Source of the DNA: Natronosalvus caseinilyticus
GTDB lineage: Archaea > Halobacteriota > Halobacteria > Halobacteriales > Natrialbaceae
DNA: 64,000 bases
Assembly (NCBI RefSeq): GCF_017357105.1
Contig: NZ_CP071596.1
Location: 1,240,001 to 1,304,000, forward strand
Direction: 5' to 3'
Each line of letters opens with the position of its first letter. The first letter of the stretch is position 1. Below are positions 49,360 through 60,557 of this stretch, in pieces. The notes beneath the pieces are model-generated. The model did not search any database. It had not been told where the DNA came from and saw only the letters and a program-made list of their open reading frames with translations. The position numbers were made by a program, and so were the translations under genes.

Positions 49360-51477
49360 TTAATTAGAGTCGGGTCCGAACGCCAGCGAAACCAGCTTTC
49401 GCTGGGCCGCTCGCAGGTGATAGTGGTAGGTCGGCGGCGTCACGTCGAGGGCCGCGGCGAGGTCCTCGCCCGTACTCTCGCGCGGCCATTCGAAAAAGCC
49501 GCTGTAGTGGGCCGCCTGCAACGCCTCGAACTGTTTGGCCGTCAGCGACTCCTCGAGTCGCGCGTCGAACCGGGTACTCGAGACGCTCGACGTCGTCTCC
49601 CGGCGAGCCGCCAGCTCAGTTTCCGGATAGTGGTCCTGGATCGACTCGACCAGTGCCCGCGTATCGATCTGGCTCGGGACCGACAGCGCGATGGTCGTTA
49701 CCTCGTCGTTCGTGGTGGTGGACGTCACGTGCGCGTCGTACTCTCGCAGTAGCTCGACGAACGGCGTCGGCGCGATCGTCACCTCGAACAGCGTCGACTC
49801 CTCGCCGTCGGAGACGACCGAGAGGGAGTCGACCACCGCCCACCGCTCCGCCAGGTCGAGGATCTCGTCGACCGGCGGTTCCTCGATCGAGACGAACAGG
49901 ACGGTCTCCTGGGCCCGATCGATGATGCCTTCCAGGGTGATTGTCCCGGGGGCAATCGTTCCGAGCCGATTGAACAGCAACTGCGGGTCCTGGCACTCGA
50001 GTTCGATCTCGAGTCGGCTGTCGGTGAGCATCGCCCGGGTGCGCTCGACCGATCGTATCGCGTGGCCGATCGTCTCGCCGAGTTCACCCAGGACCTCGCG
50101 CTCGCTCTCGCTGATCGCGTCCGCCTGTGGGGCGTGGACCACGATGGCGCCGTACCTCCGTTCGGCGTCGAGCAGCGGCACGGCGAGCACCGTCTGGTAA
50201 CCGTAGGTGAGCGCGGCCTTTCGCCGGTCGGCCCACGCCTCGTCGTCGAGCACGTTCTCGACGACCTGCACCGATTCGGTCTCGAGCGCGCGCTCGATCA
50301 GGGCCGCTTCGGGTGCCCCTGCCCCATCCTCGCGAACGCGGTCGACGTAGGTGACGTCGATTCCCTCCCAGACGGTCGGCGACGGCGTTTCCTGGCCCGC
50401 GGTGATCCACGCACAGAGGTAGCGATCGGTTTCGGCGAGGCGTTGACAGACTGTCCGCTCGATCTCCTCTCGAGTCGAGGCCTTGGCGATCCCACGGTTG
50501 ATCGCCCGAACGATCTCGTTCGTGTGATTCAACCGAGTCAGTTCCTCGTTTTGCTCGGTGAGCGTGCGGTCGTGTTCGCGCAGTAACTGCTCGCGCTCGG
50601 CCCGGTCCAGGGCGGCCTCGGTGTTGGCCCCCAGGATGTACAGCAGTTCTCGCATCGACTCGTCGAACCGGTCGGGTCGCTCGCTTCCCGCGACGACGAT
50701 CCCGTGCGTCCCGAGCGGAACGACGAGTTTACTTCGGCTCACCGTATCGGCGACGTCCGTCACCCCTGCTGCCCGGACGTTGGCGTAGTACTGCGGTTCG
50801 CCCTCCGAGAACGCCTCCCAGATCAGCCCGTCGCCACGCCCGACCGTCTCCGCCGGCGTCAGCAACTGGCGCGTCTCGGCCGTCGACGCCGCGTGAGCGA
50901 GCGTCCCCTCGGCGGGTTCGAACCGATACGCGGAGACGATTGGCACCTCGAGGATCGCGCCCGCGGTTTCGACGGCGGCCTCGTAAATCTCGTCCTTCGT
51001 CCCCGCTCGCATCAGGTCGCGCGTGGTGTCGTGGAGTGCCGTCAGCGTCCGTTCGTATCGCCGTTCGTTCTCCCTGAGTTCGGTCTCCGTCCGGTACTGT
51101 GCGACGGCGTTCTCGATCTGATTCGCCAGCAGGGTGAACCGGTCGCTTCCGGGCTGTTTCTGCAAGTACTGGGTCACCCCGGCGGCGATCGCCTCGCTCG
51201 CGATCTCCTCGGAGCCCTTCCCGGTGAACAGGATGAACGGCAACTCCAGATCGCGTTCCCGGACGGCCTCGAGCAACTCGAGTCCGTTCGTCTTGGGCAT
51301 GTCGTAGTCGCTCACGATACACTCGATGGGGTCGGCCTCGAGGACGTCGAGAGCCGCGTCCGCGCTCGAGACGTCCGTCGCCATGATGTCATCGCGTTCG
51401 CGCTCGAGCATCGTCGTCGTCAATTCGGCGAACCTGGCGTCGTTGTCGACGACGAGAACGCGCATGGTTTCGGTCAC
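49360..51477 (-). CDS. Response-regulator/GAF/HTH_10 transcription regulator (BAT-like)
   Basis: A 705-residue regulator of the bacterioopsin-activator type. Domains in order: a receiver domain (residues about 1-120, phospho-acceptor Asp57 in CIVSDYDMPKTNG), a linker helix, two GAF domains (about 145-300 and 330-475, with YLCAWITAGQE and VLAVPLLDAERRYGAIVVHA), a BAT domain (about 490-640), and a C-terminal HTH_10 DNA-binding domain (LTAKQFEALQAAHYSGFFEWP, then LDVTPPTYHYHLRAAQRKLV). Such proteins integrate phospho-relay and small-molecule or redox signals to control genes. GTG at 51477 gives the longest form; ATG at 51465 (MRVLVVDND) is equally possible. No cognate histidine kinase is adjacent. 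Confidence 0.88.
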   Translation of the reverse strand: MTETMRVLVVDNDARFAELTTTMLERERDDIMATDVSSADAALDVLEADPIECIVSDYDMPKTNGLELLEAVRERDLELPFILFTGKGSEEIASEAIAAGVTQYLQKQPGSDRFTLLANQIENAVAQYRTETELRENERRYERTLTALHDTTRDLMRAGTKDEIYEAAVETAGAILEVPIVSAYRFEPAEGTLAHAASTAETRQLLTPAETVGRGDGLIWEAFSEGEPQYYANVRAAGVTDVADTVSRSKLVVPLGTHGIVVAGSERPDRFDESMRELLYILGANTEAALDRAEREQLLREHDRTLTEQNEELTRLNHTNEIVRAINRGIAKASTREEIERTVCQRLAETDRYLCAWITAGQETPSPTVWEGIDVTYVDRVREDGAGAPEAALIERALETESVQVVENVLDDEAWADRRKAALTYGYQTVLAVPLLDAERRYGAIVVHAPQADAISESEREVLGELGETIGHAIRSVERTRAMLTDSRLEIELECQDPQLLFNRLGTIAPGTITLEGIIDRAQETVLFVSIEEPPVDEILDLAERWAVVDSLSVVSDGEESTLFEVTIAPTPFVELLREYDAHVTSTTTNDEVTTIALSVPSQIDTRALVESIQDHYPETELAARRETTSSVSSTRFDARLEESLTAKQFEALQAAHYSGFFEWPRESTGEDLAAALDVTPPTYHYHLRAAQRKLVSLAFGPDSN

Positions 51478-51629
51478 GTCGGACCACGCTCTGCGTCTCG
51501 CAGTGACGGCTCCACGGTGCCGGCCCTAATCGGGCGACTCGTGCTGGCTCGAGGAGCGACGGTACTCATTATCGAGACGTAAACTGGTGTGTACTAAACA
51601 ATTAGCATTGTCCCTCGGCTCTGGCGAAC

Positions 51630-52037
51630 TCACAGCCGCTTCTCGAGACGATAGTCCGACTCCCGTTTCGTCGACGGATGCGCTATCTTGGGTTCCGCGA
51701 TCCGGAGATAGGTGCTCTTCTTTCCGGCGTCTTCCATCGGGACCCAGTACAACTCGTCTGTCTCTCGGCACCGAACGGCGAATCCGTCGATTGTATCGTC
51801 GTAGTCGACGACCGTGTCGGTTCCGTCGACCGTCGTCTTGCTGGCCGTCTTGAATCGAATGACGTCGCCTTCGATCCAGCCGGTTTTGCACTGCACTCGG
51901 AGTATGCGAGCGCCAGTATCGAGCAGGAGGTCGTACTTGTCGTTGTCTCCGAACGGAACCGCCACCGAGTAGCCCATAGCGACCAGTGCCGCCAGGACCA
52001 TCGCTTCGGTCTCGTCTCCCGTTTGCTTCGTATTCAC
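51630..52037 (-). CDS. PD-(D/E)XK endonuclease-like protein (group I intron-associated type)
   Basis: A 135-residue protein with the nuclease core motif DNDKYDLLLD...ILRVQCKTG, which supplies D and Q/CK of the PD-(D/E)XK fold, preceded by a helix containing Glu (GDETEAMVLAALVAMGYSV). It matches the family often annotated as group I intron-associated endonuclease, but there is no intron here, so its role is unclear (a stand-alone nuclease or a domesticated remnant). The start is GTG 52037 (NTKQTGDETEA); a TTG at 52064 would extend it by nine residues. It lies about 210 bases from tRNA-Asp. Confidence 0.75.
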   Translation of the reverse strand: MNTKQTGDETEAMVLAALVAMGYSVAVPFGDNDKYDLLLDTGARILRVQCKTGWIEGDVIRFKTASKTTVDGTDTVVDYDDTIDGFAVRCRETDELYWVPMEDAGKKSTYLRIAEPKIAHPSTKRESDYRLEKRL

Positions 52038-52249
52038 GCAGGATCTGGTCCCGTGTCTGTACAAAAACTCTCGGACTGTGTATACAATTCTACAAGTCCG
52101 GTCGACTCCTGGGCTTCTCTACCGGTGTCCTCGTCGCTATACGCTCGAGTTCTGGCCCAAAACAACCGCCTGGGTGCGAGTTGACCCATCCTACTGTGGT
52201 TCTCGAAATGTGCTGACTCGCTCCGCTCATCGGTTAGTTTCTCGAAAAG

Positions 52250-52322
52250 CGCCCGAGGCGGGATTTGAACCCGCGTCACGACCGTGACAGGGTCGTATGA
52301 TGGGCCACTACACCACCCGGGC
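52250..52322 (-). tRNA. tRNA-Asp (anticodon GTC)
   Basis: On the minus strand GCCCGGG begins the acceptor stem and pairs with CTCGGGC, with one G-U pair. The anticodon loop CTGTCAC holds GTC. The T arm contains GGTTCAAATCC, and the discriminator base is G, as expected for Asp. The 3' CCA is not encoded. A TATA-like CCTTAATAC (plus 52352-52360) lies about 32 bases upstream. No intron. Confidence 0.95.
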
Positions 52323-52699
52323 ACCCTGCAACTCTTCGTTTCCCGGTCGCAGTATTAAGGCTTTCCAATCGGTGACGGTTTGGTAGGCCGGGACGCAACA
52401 CAATTTCTGGATTTTCGACGCCGTTCGAATTGCTCGAAATGACTCGAACTTCGAGCCGGACAAACTTTCGAGCGATGAGACAAACTACCTGACGAACGGT
52501 TGCCAATTCTCCGCAAAGGATTTAATCGATACGTGTGGTACGTACTGGTATGTGACGCCGCCGGCGACGGGTGACGGCCGGCGGGCCGACTAGCCGTGCC
52601 TGTGGGGCAACTTAGTAACCGTTAAATGCCTTCCGGCAATACGTCCCTGTAGTATCTCGTGACAGCCGCTTCTCCCCCGGTAGGCCGGACCAACAACAC
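52323..52699 (+). promoter_or_regulatory. Upstream region of the RNA polymerase operon
   Basis: Two TATA elements face rpoH: ATTTAAT (52520-52526), with transcription expected near 52549, and TTAAAT (52622-52627), with transcription near 52650. The distal transcript would begin with or close to ATGTGA, a start codon followed at once by a stop codon, and continues into a perfect 8-base-pair hairpin, CCGCCGGC/GCCGGCGG (52558-52565 with 52577-52584). This suggests control in the leader. The first part of the gap (52323-52500) holds the tRNA-Asp promoter and nothing else recognised. Confidence 0.5.
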
Positions 52700-52927
52700 A
52701 TGGTAGACGTAAGCCAACACGAACTCGTGCCTGAGCACACCATCCTCGACGAGGAGGTACTCGAGGACGTGCTCGACGAGTACGACATCGACCGTACAGA
52801 CTTGCCAAAAATCAAACGCACGGACAAGGCGCTGCCCGACGAGGCGGAAGTCGGCGACGTCATCAAGATCGTGCGAAACTCGCGAACGACGGACCAGGCC
52901 GTCGTCTATCGACTCGTGGTGGAATAA
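52700..52927 (+). CDS. rpoH: DNA-directed RNA polymerase subunit H (Rpo5)
   Basis: The 75-residue archaeal homologue of the C-terminal domain of eukaryotic RPB5, which sits at the jaw of the polymerase. Typical text includes [33 protein letters not shown] and [13 protein letters not shown]. First gene of the rpo operon; it ends with its stop directly against the rpoB'' start. Confidence 0.96.
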   Translation: MVDVSQHELVPEHTILDEEVLEDVLDEYDIDRTDLPKIKRTDKALPDEAEVGDVIKIVRNSRTTDQAVVYRLVVE

Positions 52928-54502
52928 ATGGAACTGGATCGAACACTCAGACGGGACATCTCGCGGGAGTATTTTTCGAAAGAACGACTGGCCGAGCACC
53001 ACTACCGCTCGTTCAACGCATTCCTCACGCGAGGGATGCAGGAGGTCGTCGACGAGAAGGCGACCATCGACACGGACATCGGCGACAAGGAGGGCGAGGA
53101 GCCCGTCCGCGTCGATCTCGGGGACGTGCGCGTCGTCACACCCCGAGTTCGCGAGGCCGACGGGTCCGAGGAACTGCTCTACCCGCAAGAGGCCCGCCTG
53201 CGCAACATCACCTACTCCGCTCCCGTCTTCATGGAGATGAGCATCGTCAAGGGCGAGGAGGGCGACGAGCGCGTCGTCGACTCGACGGAGACGAAGATCG
53301 GCCGGATGCCGATCATGGTGGGCTCCGAGAAGTGTAACATCGCGGGCTTTTCCGACCAGGAGCTCGTCGAAATCGGCGAGGACCCCGCCGACCCCGGCGG
53401 CTACTTCATCGTCAACGGCTCCGAGCGCGTGCTGATGACCAGCGAAGACCTCGCGCCGAACAAGATTCTCGCCGAGTACGACACGAAGTACGGCGACGAG
53501 ATTCAGGTCGCCAAAACCTTCAGTCAGCGCCGTGGCTACCGCGCTCTGGTGCTGTGTGAGCGGACCCGGAACGGCCTGCTCGAGGTGTCGTTCCCGTCGG
53601 TATCGGGCTCGATCAACTTCGTCACACTCGTGCGCGCGCTGGGTCTCGAGTCCGACGAGGAAATCGTCCACAAGGTCTCGAACGACCCCGAGGTCGTCAA
53701 GTACATGCTCGAGAACCTCGAGGAGGCGGAGGTCCAGACGAAAGAGGAGGCCATCGAGGCGCTGGGCAAGCGCGTCGCCTCCGGCCAGGGCAAGAACTAC
53801 CAGCTCAAGCGGGCGAACTACGTGATCGACCGTTACCTCCTGCCCCACCTCCACGAGGAGGGCGTCGAGGAAGAAGACGTCCGAATCAACAAGGCTCACT
53901 ACCTCTGTCGGATGGCCGAGGCGTGTTTCGAACTCGCGCTCAACCGGCGCGAATCCGACGACAAGGACCACTACGCGAACAAGCGGCTGAAAGTCAGCGG
54001 CGACTTGATGCGCGACCTGTTCCGGACAGCGCTGAACAAGCTGGCACGCGACGTGAAGTACCAGCTCGAGCGAGCGAACATGCGAAACCGGAACCTGTCG
54101 GTCAACACCGTCGTACGATCCGACGTCCTGACCGAGCGACTCGAGCACCCCATCGCGACGGGGAACTGGGTCGGCGGCCGATCCGGCGTCTCACAGCTCG
54201 TCGACCGAACGGACTTCATGGGCGTTCTGAGCCACCTTCGTCGGCTGCGCTCGCCGCTCTCGCGCTCACAGCCACACTTCGAGGCGCGGGACCTGCACGC
54301 GACCCAGTGGGGTCGCATCTGTCCCTCCGAGACGCCGGAGGGGCCGAACTGTGGGCTGGTGAAGAACTTCGCGCAGGCGATGGAACTCTCCCAGCACGTC
54401 GAGGACGAACAGGACCTGAAACGCGAACTGGCGTCGATGGGTGTCGAGGGCATTCCCGGCATCGAGGGCGTCGAACGAACGACAACGAGTGCGGACGACT
54501 AA
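52928..54502 (+). CDS. rpoB2: RNA polymerase subunit B'' (N-terminal half of Rpo2)
   Basis: The 524-residue N-terminal half of the second-largest subunit, split as in haloarchaea and methanogens. It starts MELDRTLRRDISREYFSKERL and contains the lobe and protrusion domains (NGSERVLMTSEDLAPNKIL) and the fork-loop segment SQPHFEARDLHATQWGRICP and PSETPEGPNCGLVKN near its end. It terminates just before the B' gene after a four-base gap. The split point matches that known for the group. Confidence 0.97.
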   Translation: MELDRTLRRDISREYFSKERLAEHHYRSFNAFLTRGMQEVVDEKATIDTDIGDKEGEEPVRVDLGDVRVVTPRVREADGSEELLYPQEARLRNITYSAPVFMEMSIVKGEEGDERVVDSTETKIGRMPIMVGSEKCNIAGFSDQELVEIGEDPADPGGYFIVNGSERVLMTSEDLAPNKILAEYDTKYGDEIQVAKTFSQRRGYRALVLCERTRNGLLEVSFPSVSGSINFVTLVRALGLESDEEIVHKVSNDPEVVKYMLENLEEAEVQTKEEAIEALGKRVASGQGKNYQLKRANYVIDRYLLPHLHEEGVEEEDVRINKAHYLCRMAEACFELALNRRESDDKDHYANKRLKVSGDLMRDLFRTALNKLARDVKYQLERANMRNRNLSVNTVVRSDVLTERLEHPIATGNWVGGRSGVSQLVDRTDFMGVLSHLRRLRSPLSRSQPHFEARDLHATQWGRICPSETPEGPNCGLVKNFAQAMELSQHVEDEQDLKRELASMGVEGIPGIEGVERTTTSADD

Positions 54503-54505
54503 CAC

Positions 54506-56335
54506 ATGAGTAGCCAACAACGAGAAGCCAAGGTGTACGTCAACGGGTCGCTGGTGGGTACGCACCCGGACCCGGAGAAGCTGGCCGAACAGATTCGCGA
54601 AGCGCGACGCATCGGCGACGTCAGCGAGATGGTCAACGTCTCGGTGAAAGAGCGCACGCGCGAGGTCATCGTCAACGCCGACGCGGGCCGTGCTCGCCGT
54701 CCCCTGCTGGTCGTCGAGGATGGCGAACCCCGCATTACGGACGCCGAAATCGAAGCCCTGCGCGACGGCGACCTCGAGTTCGAGGACCTCGTCGACCACG
54801 GCTACATCGAGTTCATCGACGCCGAGGAGGAAGAGGACATCTACGTCGCCGTCGACGAGGACGACCTGAACGACGATCACACCCACCTCGAGATCGACCC
54901 CTCGCTGATCTTCGGGATCGGTGCGGGGATGATTCCCTACCCCGAGCACAACGCGAGCCCCCGGATTACGATGGGGGCGGGGATGGTCAAGCAGTCGCTG
55001 GGACTCCCGTCGGCCAACTACCGGATCCGGCCGGACACGCGCCAGCACCTGCTGCACTACCCACAGCTGTCGATGGTCAAGACCCAGACGACCGAGCAAA
55101 TCGGGTTCGACGAGCGCCCCGCCGCCCAGAACTTCGTCGTCGCCGTCATGAGCTACGAGGGGTTCAACATCGAGGACGCGCTCGTCATGAACAAGGCCTC
55201 CGTGGAACGCGCGCTCGCTCGCTCGCACTTCTTCCGGACCTACGAGGGCGAGGAACGACGCTACCCAGGTGGGCAGGAGGACCGCTTCGAGATTCCGAGC
55301 CAGGACGTCCGCGGCGCACGCGGCGAGGAGGCCTACACCCACCTCGACGAGGACGGTCTCGTCAACCCCGAGACGAACGTCGACGAGAACTCCGTCCTGC
55401 TGGGCAAGACCTCCCCACCGCGGTTCCTCGAGGAACCCGACGACATGGGCGGCCTCTCGCCCCAGAAACGCCGAGAGACTTCGGTCACGATGCGTTCGGG
55501 CGAAAACGGGATCGTCGACACCGTCACCCTGATGGAGGGCGAGGACGGGTCGAAACTGTCGAAGGTCTCGGTGCGCGACGAGCGAATCCCCGAACTCGGG
55601 GACAAGTTCGCCAGCCGCCACGGCCAGAAGGGGGTCGTCGGTCACCTGGCGCCCCAGGAGGACATGCCGTTCACCGAGGAGGGCGTCGTTCCCGACCTGG
55701 TCGTCAACCCCCACGCCCTGCCCTCGCGGATGACCGTCGGGCACATCCTCGAGATGATCGGCGGCAAACTCGGCGCGATGGAGGGTCGTCGCGTCGACGG
55801 CACGCCGTTCCTCGGCGAGGACGAGGACCAACTTCGCGGCGGACTCGAGGAGGCCGGCTTCAACTCCGCGGGCAAGGAGGTCATGTACTCGGGCGTGACC
55901 GGCGAGAAGATCGAGGCTGAAATCTTCGTGGGCGTCATTTTCTACCAGAAGCTCTACCACATGGTCTCGAACAAACTGCACGCCCGTTCGCGCGGGCCGG
56001 TGCAGGTGCTGACCCGCCAGCCCACCGAAGGGCGGGCCCGCGAGGGTGGGCTGCGCATCGGGGAGATGGAGCGCGACGTGTTCATCGGCCACGGCGCGGC
56101 CATGACGCTCAAGGAACGCCTGCTCGATGAGTCCGACCGCGAGTTCATCCACATCTGTGGTAACTGCGGGATGAGCGCGGTCGAGAACGTCGAGCAACGC
56201 CGGGTGTACTGCCCGAACTGCGACGAGGAGACCGACATCCACGAGATCGAGATGAGCTACGCGTTCAAACTGCTGCTCGACGAGATGAAGGCCCTCGGCA
56301 TCGCCCCGCGACTCGAACTGGAGGACGCCGTCTAA
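54506..56335 (+). CDS. rpoB1: RNA polymerase subunit B' (C-terminal half of Rpo2)
   Basis: The 609-residue C-terminal half of the second-largest subunit. Active-site features are [33 protein letters not shown] and the [23 protein letters not shown] stretch that lies near the catalytic centre. A zinc ribbon is at the end ([18 protein letters not shown], then YCPNCDEET). An acidic insertion (about residues 100-125) is a halophilic feature. Three bases separate its stop from the rpoA' ATG. Confidence 0.97.
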   Translation: MSSQQREAKVYVNGSLVGTHPDPEKLAEQIREARRIGDVSEMVNVSVKERTREVIVNADAGRARRPLLVVEDGEPRITDAEIEALRDGDLEFEDLVDHGYIEFIDAEEEEDIYVAVDEDDLNDDHTHLEIDPSLIFGIGAGMIPYPEHNASPRITMGAGMVKQSLGLPSANYRIRPDTRQHLLHYPQLSMVKTQTTEQIGFDERPAAQNFVVAVMSYEGFNIEDALVMNKASVERALARSHFFRTYEGEERRYPGGQEDRFEIPSQDVRGARGEEAYTHLDEDGLVNPETNVDENSVLLGKTSPPRFLEEPDDMGGLSPQKRRETSVTMRSGENGIVDTVTLMEGEDGSKLSKVSVRDERIPELGDKFASRHGQKGVVGHLAPQEDMPFTEEGVVPDLVVNPHALPSRMTVGHILEMIGGKLGAMEGRRVDGTPFLGEDEDQLRGGLEEAGFNSAGKEVMYSGVTGEKIEAEIFVGVIFYQKLYHMVSNKLHARSRGPVQVLTRQPTEGRAREGGLRIGEMERDVFIGHGAAMTLKERLLDESDREFIHICGNCGMSAVENVEQRRVYCPNCDEETDIHEIEMSYAFKLLLDEMKALGIAPRLELEDAV

Positions 56336-56338
56336 CAC

Positions 56339-59302
56339 ATGCAACACAGCACACCCAAAGACATCGGATCGATCAACTTCGGGCTCATGGAGCCCGAAGA
56401 GTACCGGGAGATGAGCGCGACGAAGATCATCACCGCCGACACCTACGACGACGACGGCTTCCCCATCGACATGGGGTTGATGGACCCCAGGCTGGGGGTC
56501 ATCGACCCCGGACTCGAGTGCAAGACCTGCGGGAAGCACTCGGGGTCGTGTAACGGCCACTTCGGCCACATCGAACTCGCGGCGCCGGTGATCCACGTCG
56601 GTTTCACCAAACTCATCCGGCGACTGCTCCGGGGGACCTGCCGCGAGTGTTCGAAGCTCCTGCTCACCGAGGACGAGCGCCAGGAGTTTCGCGACCAGAT
56701 CACGGAGTACCGAAAGCTGGGTCACGACCTGAACGACGTGACGAAGGCGGCGATTCGGCAGGCACGAAAGAAGGATCGGTGTCCGCACTGCGGCGAGATC
56801 CAGTACGACATCGACCACGAGAAGCCGACCACGTACTACGAGGTCCAGCAGGTTCTCACGAGCGAGTACTCCCAGCGCATCGCCGGTGCGATGCAGGGCA
56901 ACGAGGAGGAGGGCATCGACCGAACGACGCCCGACGAACTCGCGGACAAGACCGACATCGAGCTCACCCGGATCAACGAGATCCTCTCGGGTTCGTTCCG
57001 CCCGCGCGAGGATCAACGCAAGGCGATCGAGAAGGCGCTCGACATCGACCTGACCGAGGAGGACACGAACAAGCTGATGCCCTCGGACATCCGCGACTGG
57101 TTCGAGGCGATTCCGGACGAGGACCTCGAGGTACTCGGCATCGACGCCGAGCGGTCCCGACCCGAGTGGATGATCCTGACGGTGCTGCCGGTGCCGCCGG
57201 TCACCGCTCGTCCGTCGATCACGCTGGACAACGGTCAGCGCAGCGAGGACGACCTCACCCACAAGCTGGTCGACATCATCCGGATCAACCAGCGGTTCAT
57301 GGAGAACCGCGAGGCCGGTGCGCCCCAGCTGATCATCGAGGACCTGTGGGAACTGCTCCAGTACCACGTCACGACGTTCATGGACAACGAGATCTCGGGA
57401 ACGCCGCCGGCGCGACACCGCTCCGGGCGGCCACTGAAAACCCTCTCCCAGCGACTGAAGGGGAAGGAGGGCCGGTTCCGTGGTTCCCTGTCCGGGAAGC
57501 GCGTCAACTTCTCGGCCCGGACCGTCATCTCCCCCGACCCCACCCTGAGCCTCAACGAGGTCGGCGTTCCCGACCGCGTGGCGACGGAGATGACCCAGAC
57601 GATGCTCGTCACCGAGCGCAACTTAGAGGAGGCTCGACGCTACGTCGCCAACGGGCCGAACAGCCACCCCGGCGCGAACTACGTGCGACGGCCGGACGGC
57701 CGCCGGCTCAAGGTGACCGAGAAGAACTGCGAGGCGCTCGCGGGGCTGTCCGAGGAAGGTGAACTCGAGAGTTCCCAGACGATCGGTCCAGGCTGGGAGG
57801 TCAACCGGCACCTGATCGACGGCGACATCGTCATCTTCAACCGCCAGCCGTCGCTCCACCGGATGTCGATCATGGCCCACGAGGTCGTGGTCATGCCGTA
57901 CAAGACCTTCCGGCTCAACACCGTCGTTTGCCCGCCGTACAACGCCGACTTCGACGGCGACGAGATGAACATGCACGCCCTGCAGAACGAGGAGGCCCGC
58001 GCGGAGGCGCGCGTCCTCATGCGCGTGCAAGAACAGATCCTGAGTCCCCGCTTCGGGAAGAACATCATCGGGGCGATCCAGGACCACATCTCCGGGACGT
58101 ACCTGCTGACGAAGGACAACCCCCGGTTCAACGAGACGCAGGCGCTCGACTTGCTCCGGGCGACCCGGATCGACGAACTGCCCGAACCCAGCGGCATCGA
58201 CGACGAGGACGAGCCGTTCTGGACCGGCCGGGACGTCTTCTCCGAACTGCTGCCCGACGACATGAACCTCGAGTTCACGGGGACGGTCGGCGACGACGTC
58301 GTCATCGAGGACGGCCAACTCGTCTCGGGAACCATCGCCGAGGATGAGGTTGGCGAGTTCGGCGGCGAGATCGTCGACGCGATCACGAAGCAGTACGGCA
58401 ACACCCGCTCGCGCGTCTTCATCAACGAACTCTCGACGCTCGCGATGCGGGCGATCATGCACTTCGGGTTCTCGATCGGGATCGACGACGAGACGATTCC
58501 GGCCGAGGCCGAAGCGCGCATCGACGAGACGATCGAGGAGGCCTACGACCGCGTCGCGGAACTCATCGAGGCCTACGAGCGCGGCGAACTCGAGAGCCTG
58601 CCCGGGCGGACGCTCGACGAGACGCTCGAGATGAAGATCATGCAGACGCTTTCGCGGGCGCGTGACAACGCGGGGAACATCGCCGAGGAGCACTTCGAGG
58701 GCGACAACCCCGCAGTCGTCATGGCCGAGTCCGGGGCGCGTGGCTCGATGCTCAACCTGACCCAGATGGCCGGCTGTGTCGGCCAGCAGGCAGTTCGTGG
58801 CGAGCGGATCAACCGCGGCTACGAGAACCGCACCCTGAGCCACTACCAGCAAAACGACCTCTCCGCGGAGGCGCACGGCTTCGTCGAGAGTTCCTACACG
58901 GTTGGTCTGGACCCGCGGGAGTTCTTCTTCCACGCGATGGGCGGCCGCGAGGGGCTGGTCGACACGGCAGTCCGGACCTCGAAGTCCGGCTACCTCCAGC
59001 GTCGGCTGATCAACGCGCTCTCGGAACTCGAGGCCCAGTACGACGGCACCGTCCGGGACACGGGCGACACCATCGTGCAGTTCGAGTTCGGCGAGGACGG
59101 CACGTCGCCGGTCCAGGTGGCCTACGACGACGCCCACGACGTCGACGTCGAGGGAATCGCCGAGACGGTGCTCGAAGAGGAGTTCGACTCCGAGGCCGAG
59201 CGCGAGGCGTTCCTCTCCGGGAAGCGGATCGAGACAAACCTCTCGGAACACGCCGACAGTCGTCGACTCGTCGAGCCAGAGGGGGTGAGTTCGGATGACT
59301 GA
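56339..59302 (+). CDS. rpoA1: RNA polymerase subunit A' (N-terminal part of Rpo1)
   Basis: The 987-residue N-terminal part of the largest subunit, carrying the catalytic centre. The Mg2+-binding motif NADFDGDE is at about residues 534-541 ([15 protein letters not shown]). N-terminal zinc sites are [18 protein letters not shown] and CPHCGEIQ. The bridge-helix region is in the C-terminal part ([19 protein letters not shown]). The end overlaps the A'' gene by eight bases. Confidence 0.97.
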   Translation: MQHSTPKDIGSINFGLMEPEEYREMSATKIITADTYDDDGFPIDMGLMDPRLGVIDPGLECKTCGKHSGSCNGHFGHIELAAPVIHVGFTKLIRRLLRGTCRECSKLLLTEDERQEFRDQITEYRKLGHDLNDVTKAAIRQARKKDRCPHCGEIQYDIDHEKPTTYYEVQQVLTSEYSQRIAGAMQGNEEEGIDRTTPDELADKTDIELTRINEILSGSFRPREDQRKAIEKALDIDLTEEDTNKLMPSDIRDWFEAIPDEDLEVLGIDAERSRPEWMILTVLPVPPVTARPSITLDNGQRSEDDLTHKLVDIIRINQRFMENREAGAPQLIIEDLWELLQYHVTTFMDNEISGTPPARHRSGRPLKTLSQRLKGKEGRFRGSLSGKRVNFSARTVISPDPTLSLNEVGVPDRVATEMTQTMLVTERNLEEARRYVANGPNSHPGANYVRRPDGRRLKVTEKNCEALAGLSEEGELESSQTIGPGWEVNRHLIDGDIVIFNRQPSLHRMSIMAHEVVVMPYKTFRLNTVVCPPYNADFDGDEMNMHALQNEEARAEARVLMRVQEQILSPRFGKNIIGAIQDHISGTYLLTKDNPRFNETQALDLLRATRIDELPEPSGIDDEDEPFWTGRDVFSELLPDDMNLEFTGTVGDDVVIEDGQLVSGTIAEDEVGEFGGEIVDAITKQYGNTRSRVFINELSTLAMRAIMHFGFSIGIDDETIPAEAEARIDETIEEAYDRVAELIEAYERGELESLPGRTLDETLEMKIMQTLSRARDNAGNIAEEHFEGDNPAVVMAESGARGSMLNLTQMAGCVGQQAVRGERINRGYENRTLSHYQQNDLSAEAHGFVESSYTVGLDPREFFFHAMGGREGLVDTAVRTSKSGYLQRRLINALSELEAQYDGTVRDTGDTIVQFEFGEDGTSPVQVAYDDAHDVDVEGIAETVLEEEFDSEAEREAFLSGKRIETNLSEHADSRRLVEPEGVSSDD

Positions 59303-60521
59303 GACCGAGAACGTCTTCATCCAGGACTACGACGTCGACGACGACGCCGTCGTCATCGTCGAGGATAGCGAACTCCCTCGACGGCTCAAGGATCGCGTCT
59401 ACGCGGTGCTCGAGGAGAAGGGAGACGTGACGATTGAGCAGGCCCAGGATATCGTCAACGCCGTCGAGACCGAGTACGTCGAGACGCGCGTCGACCCGCT
59501 CGACCCCGTCGGGACCGTCAGTGCCCAGTCCATCGGGGAGCCTGGGACGCAGCTGACGATGAACACGTTCCACTACGCGGGGGTCGCCGAGATCGACGTT
59601 ACCCAGGGACTGCCCCGACTGATCGAGCTCGTCGACGCCCGGAAGACGCCCGATACGCCGACGATGCAGGTCCACCTCACAGAGGAGTACGCGACCGAGC
59701 GCGAGAAAGCTCACGAGGTCGTCTGGAACATCGAGGCGACGAAGATCCTCGCGCTGGGTGACGTGTCGACGAACGTCGCCGACATGCGCGTTCAGATCGA
59801 CCTGAACCAGGACACGCTCGAGGAGCGACTCATCACGGCCGAGGAGGTCGCCGAGATCATCGAGGACTCCCTGGGCGTGTCGACGACCCAGCAGGGGACC
59901 CAGATCGAGTTCGGCCCCGAAGAGCCGTCCTACCGGGACCTCCTCCAGCTGGTCGAGGAGCTTCGGGACATCACGTTCAAGGGCATCGAGGACATCTCGC
60001 GGGTCGTCATCCGCCGGGAGGACCTCGAGGTCGAGACCGACGACGGCGTCGAGGAGCGCGAGGAGTTCGTCCTCTACACCGAGGGGTCGGCCTTCGGCGA
60101 CGTGCTCTCGATCGAGGGCGTCGACGCCTCGCGGACGACCTGTAACAACATCCACGAGATTCACCGCAACCTCGGCATCGAGGCCGCCCGCGAGGCGATC
60201 ATCGAGGAGACGAACAACACGCTGGCCGAGCAGGGGCTCGACGACGTGAACGTTCGTCACCTGATGCTGGTCGCCGACATGATGACCAACGAGGGGACCA
60301 TCGAGTCCATCGGCCGGCACGGCATCTCGGGCTCGAAGGACTCCGTGCTCGCCCGCGCGGCGTTCGAGGTGACGGTCAACCACCTGCTCAACGCCGCGAT
60401 CCACGGCGAAATCGACGAACTCGACGGCGTCACCGAGAACGTCATCGTCGGCAAGCCGATCAAGCTCGGCACCGGCGACGTCGACCTCCGGATGGGGTCG
60501 TCGCCGAACCGGGCGGACTGA
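59295..60521 (+). CDS. rpoA2: RNA polymerase subunit A'' (C-terminal part of Rpo1)
   Basis: The 408-residue C-terminal part of the largest subunit, including the trigger loop ([37 protein letters not shown]) and the jaw and clamp-foot region ([21 protein letters not shown]). It starts at an ATG eight bases inside the end of A', so the two parts are translationally coupled. The last residues, MGSSPNRAD, are a short unstructured tail. Confidence 0.97.
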   Translation: MTETENVFIQDYDVDDDAVVIVEDSELPRRLKDRVYAVLEEKGDVTIEQAQDIVNAVETEYVETRVDPLDPVGTVSAQSIGEPGTQLTMNTFHYAGVAEIDVTQGLPRLIELVDARKTPDTPTMQVHLTEEYATEREKAHEVVWNIEATKILALGDVSTNVADMRVQIDLNQDTLEERLITAEEVAEIIEDSLGVSTTQQGTQIEFGPEEPSYRDLLQLVEELRDITFKGIEDISRVVIRREDLEVETDDGVEEREEFVLYTEGSAFGDVLSIEGVDASRTTCNNIHEIHRNLGIEAAREAIIEETNNTLAEQGLDDVNVRHLMLVADMMTNEGTIESIGRHGISGSKDSVLARAAFEVTVNHLLNAAIHGEIDELDGVTENVIVGKPIKLGTGDVDLRMGSSPNRAD

Positions 60522-60557
60522 CACGCTAACGCTCGTTTTCTAGACGCCCTATACCAA

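Noticed and set aside
54266-57418. A 1050-residue minus-strand open frame across the rpoB-rpoA genes
   Set aside because: Antisense shadow of highly conserved polymerase genes; no family similarity or start signal.
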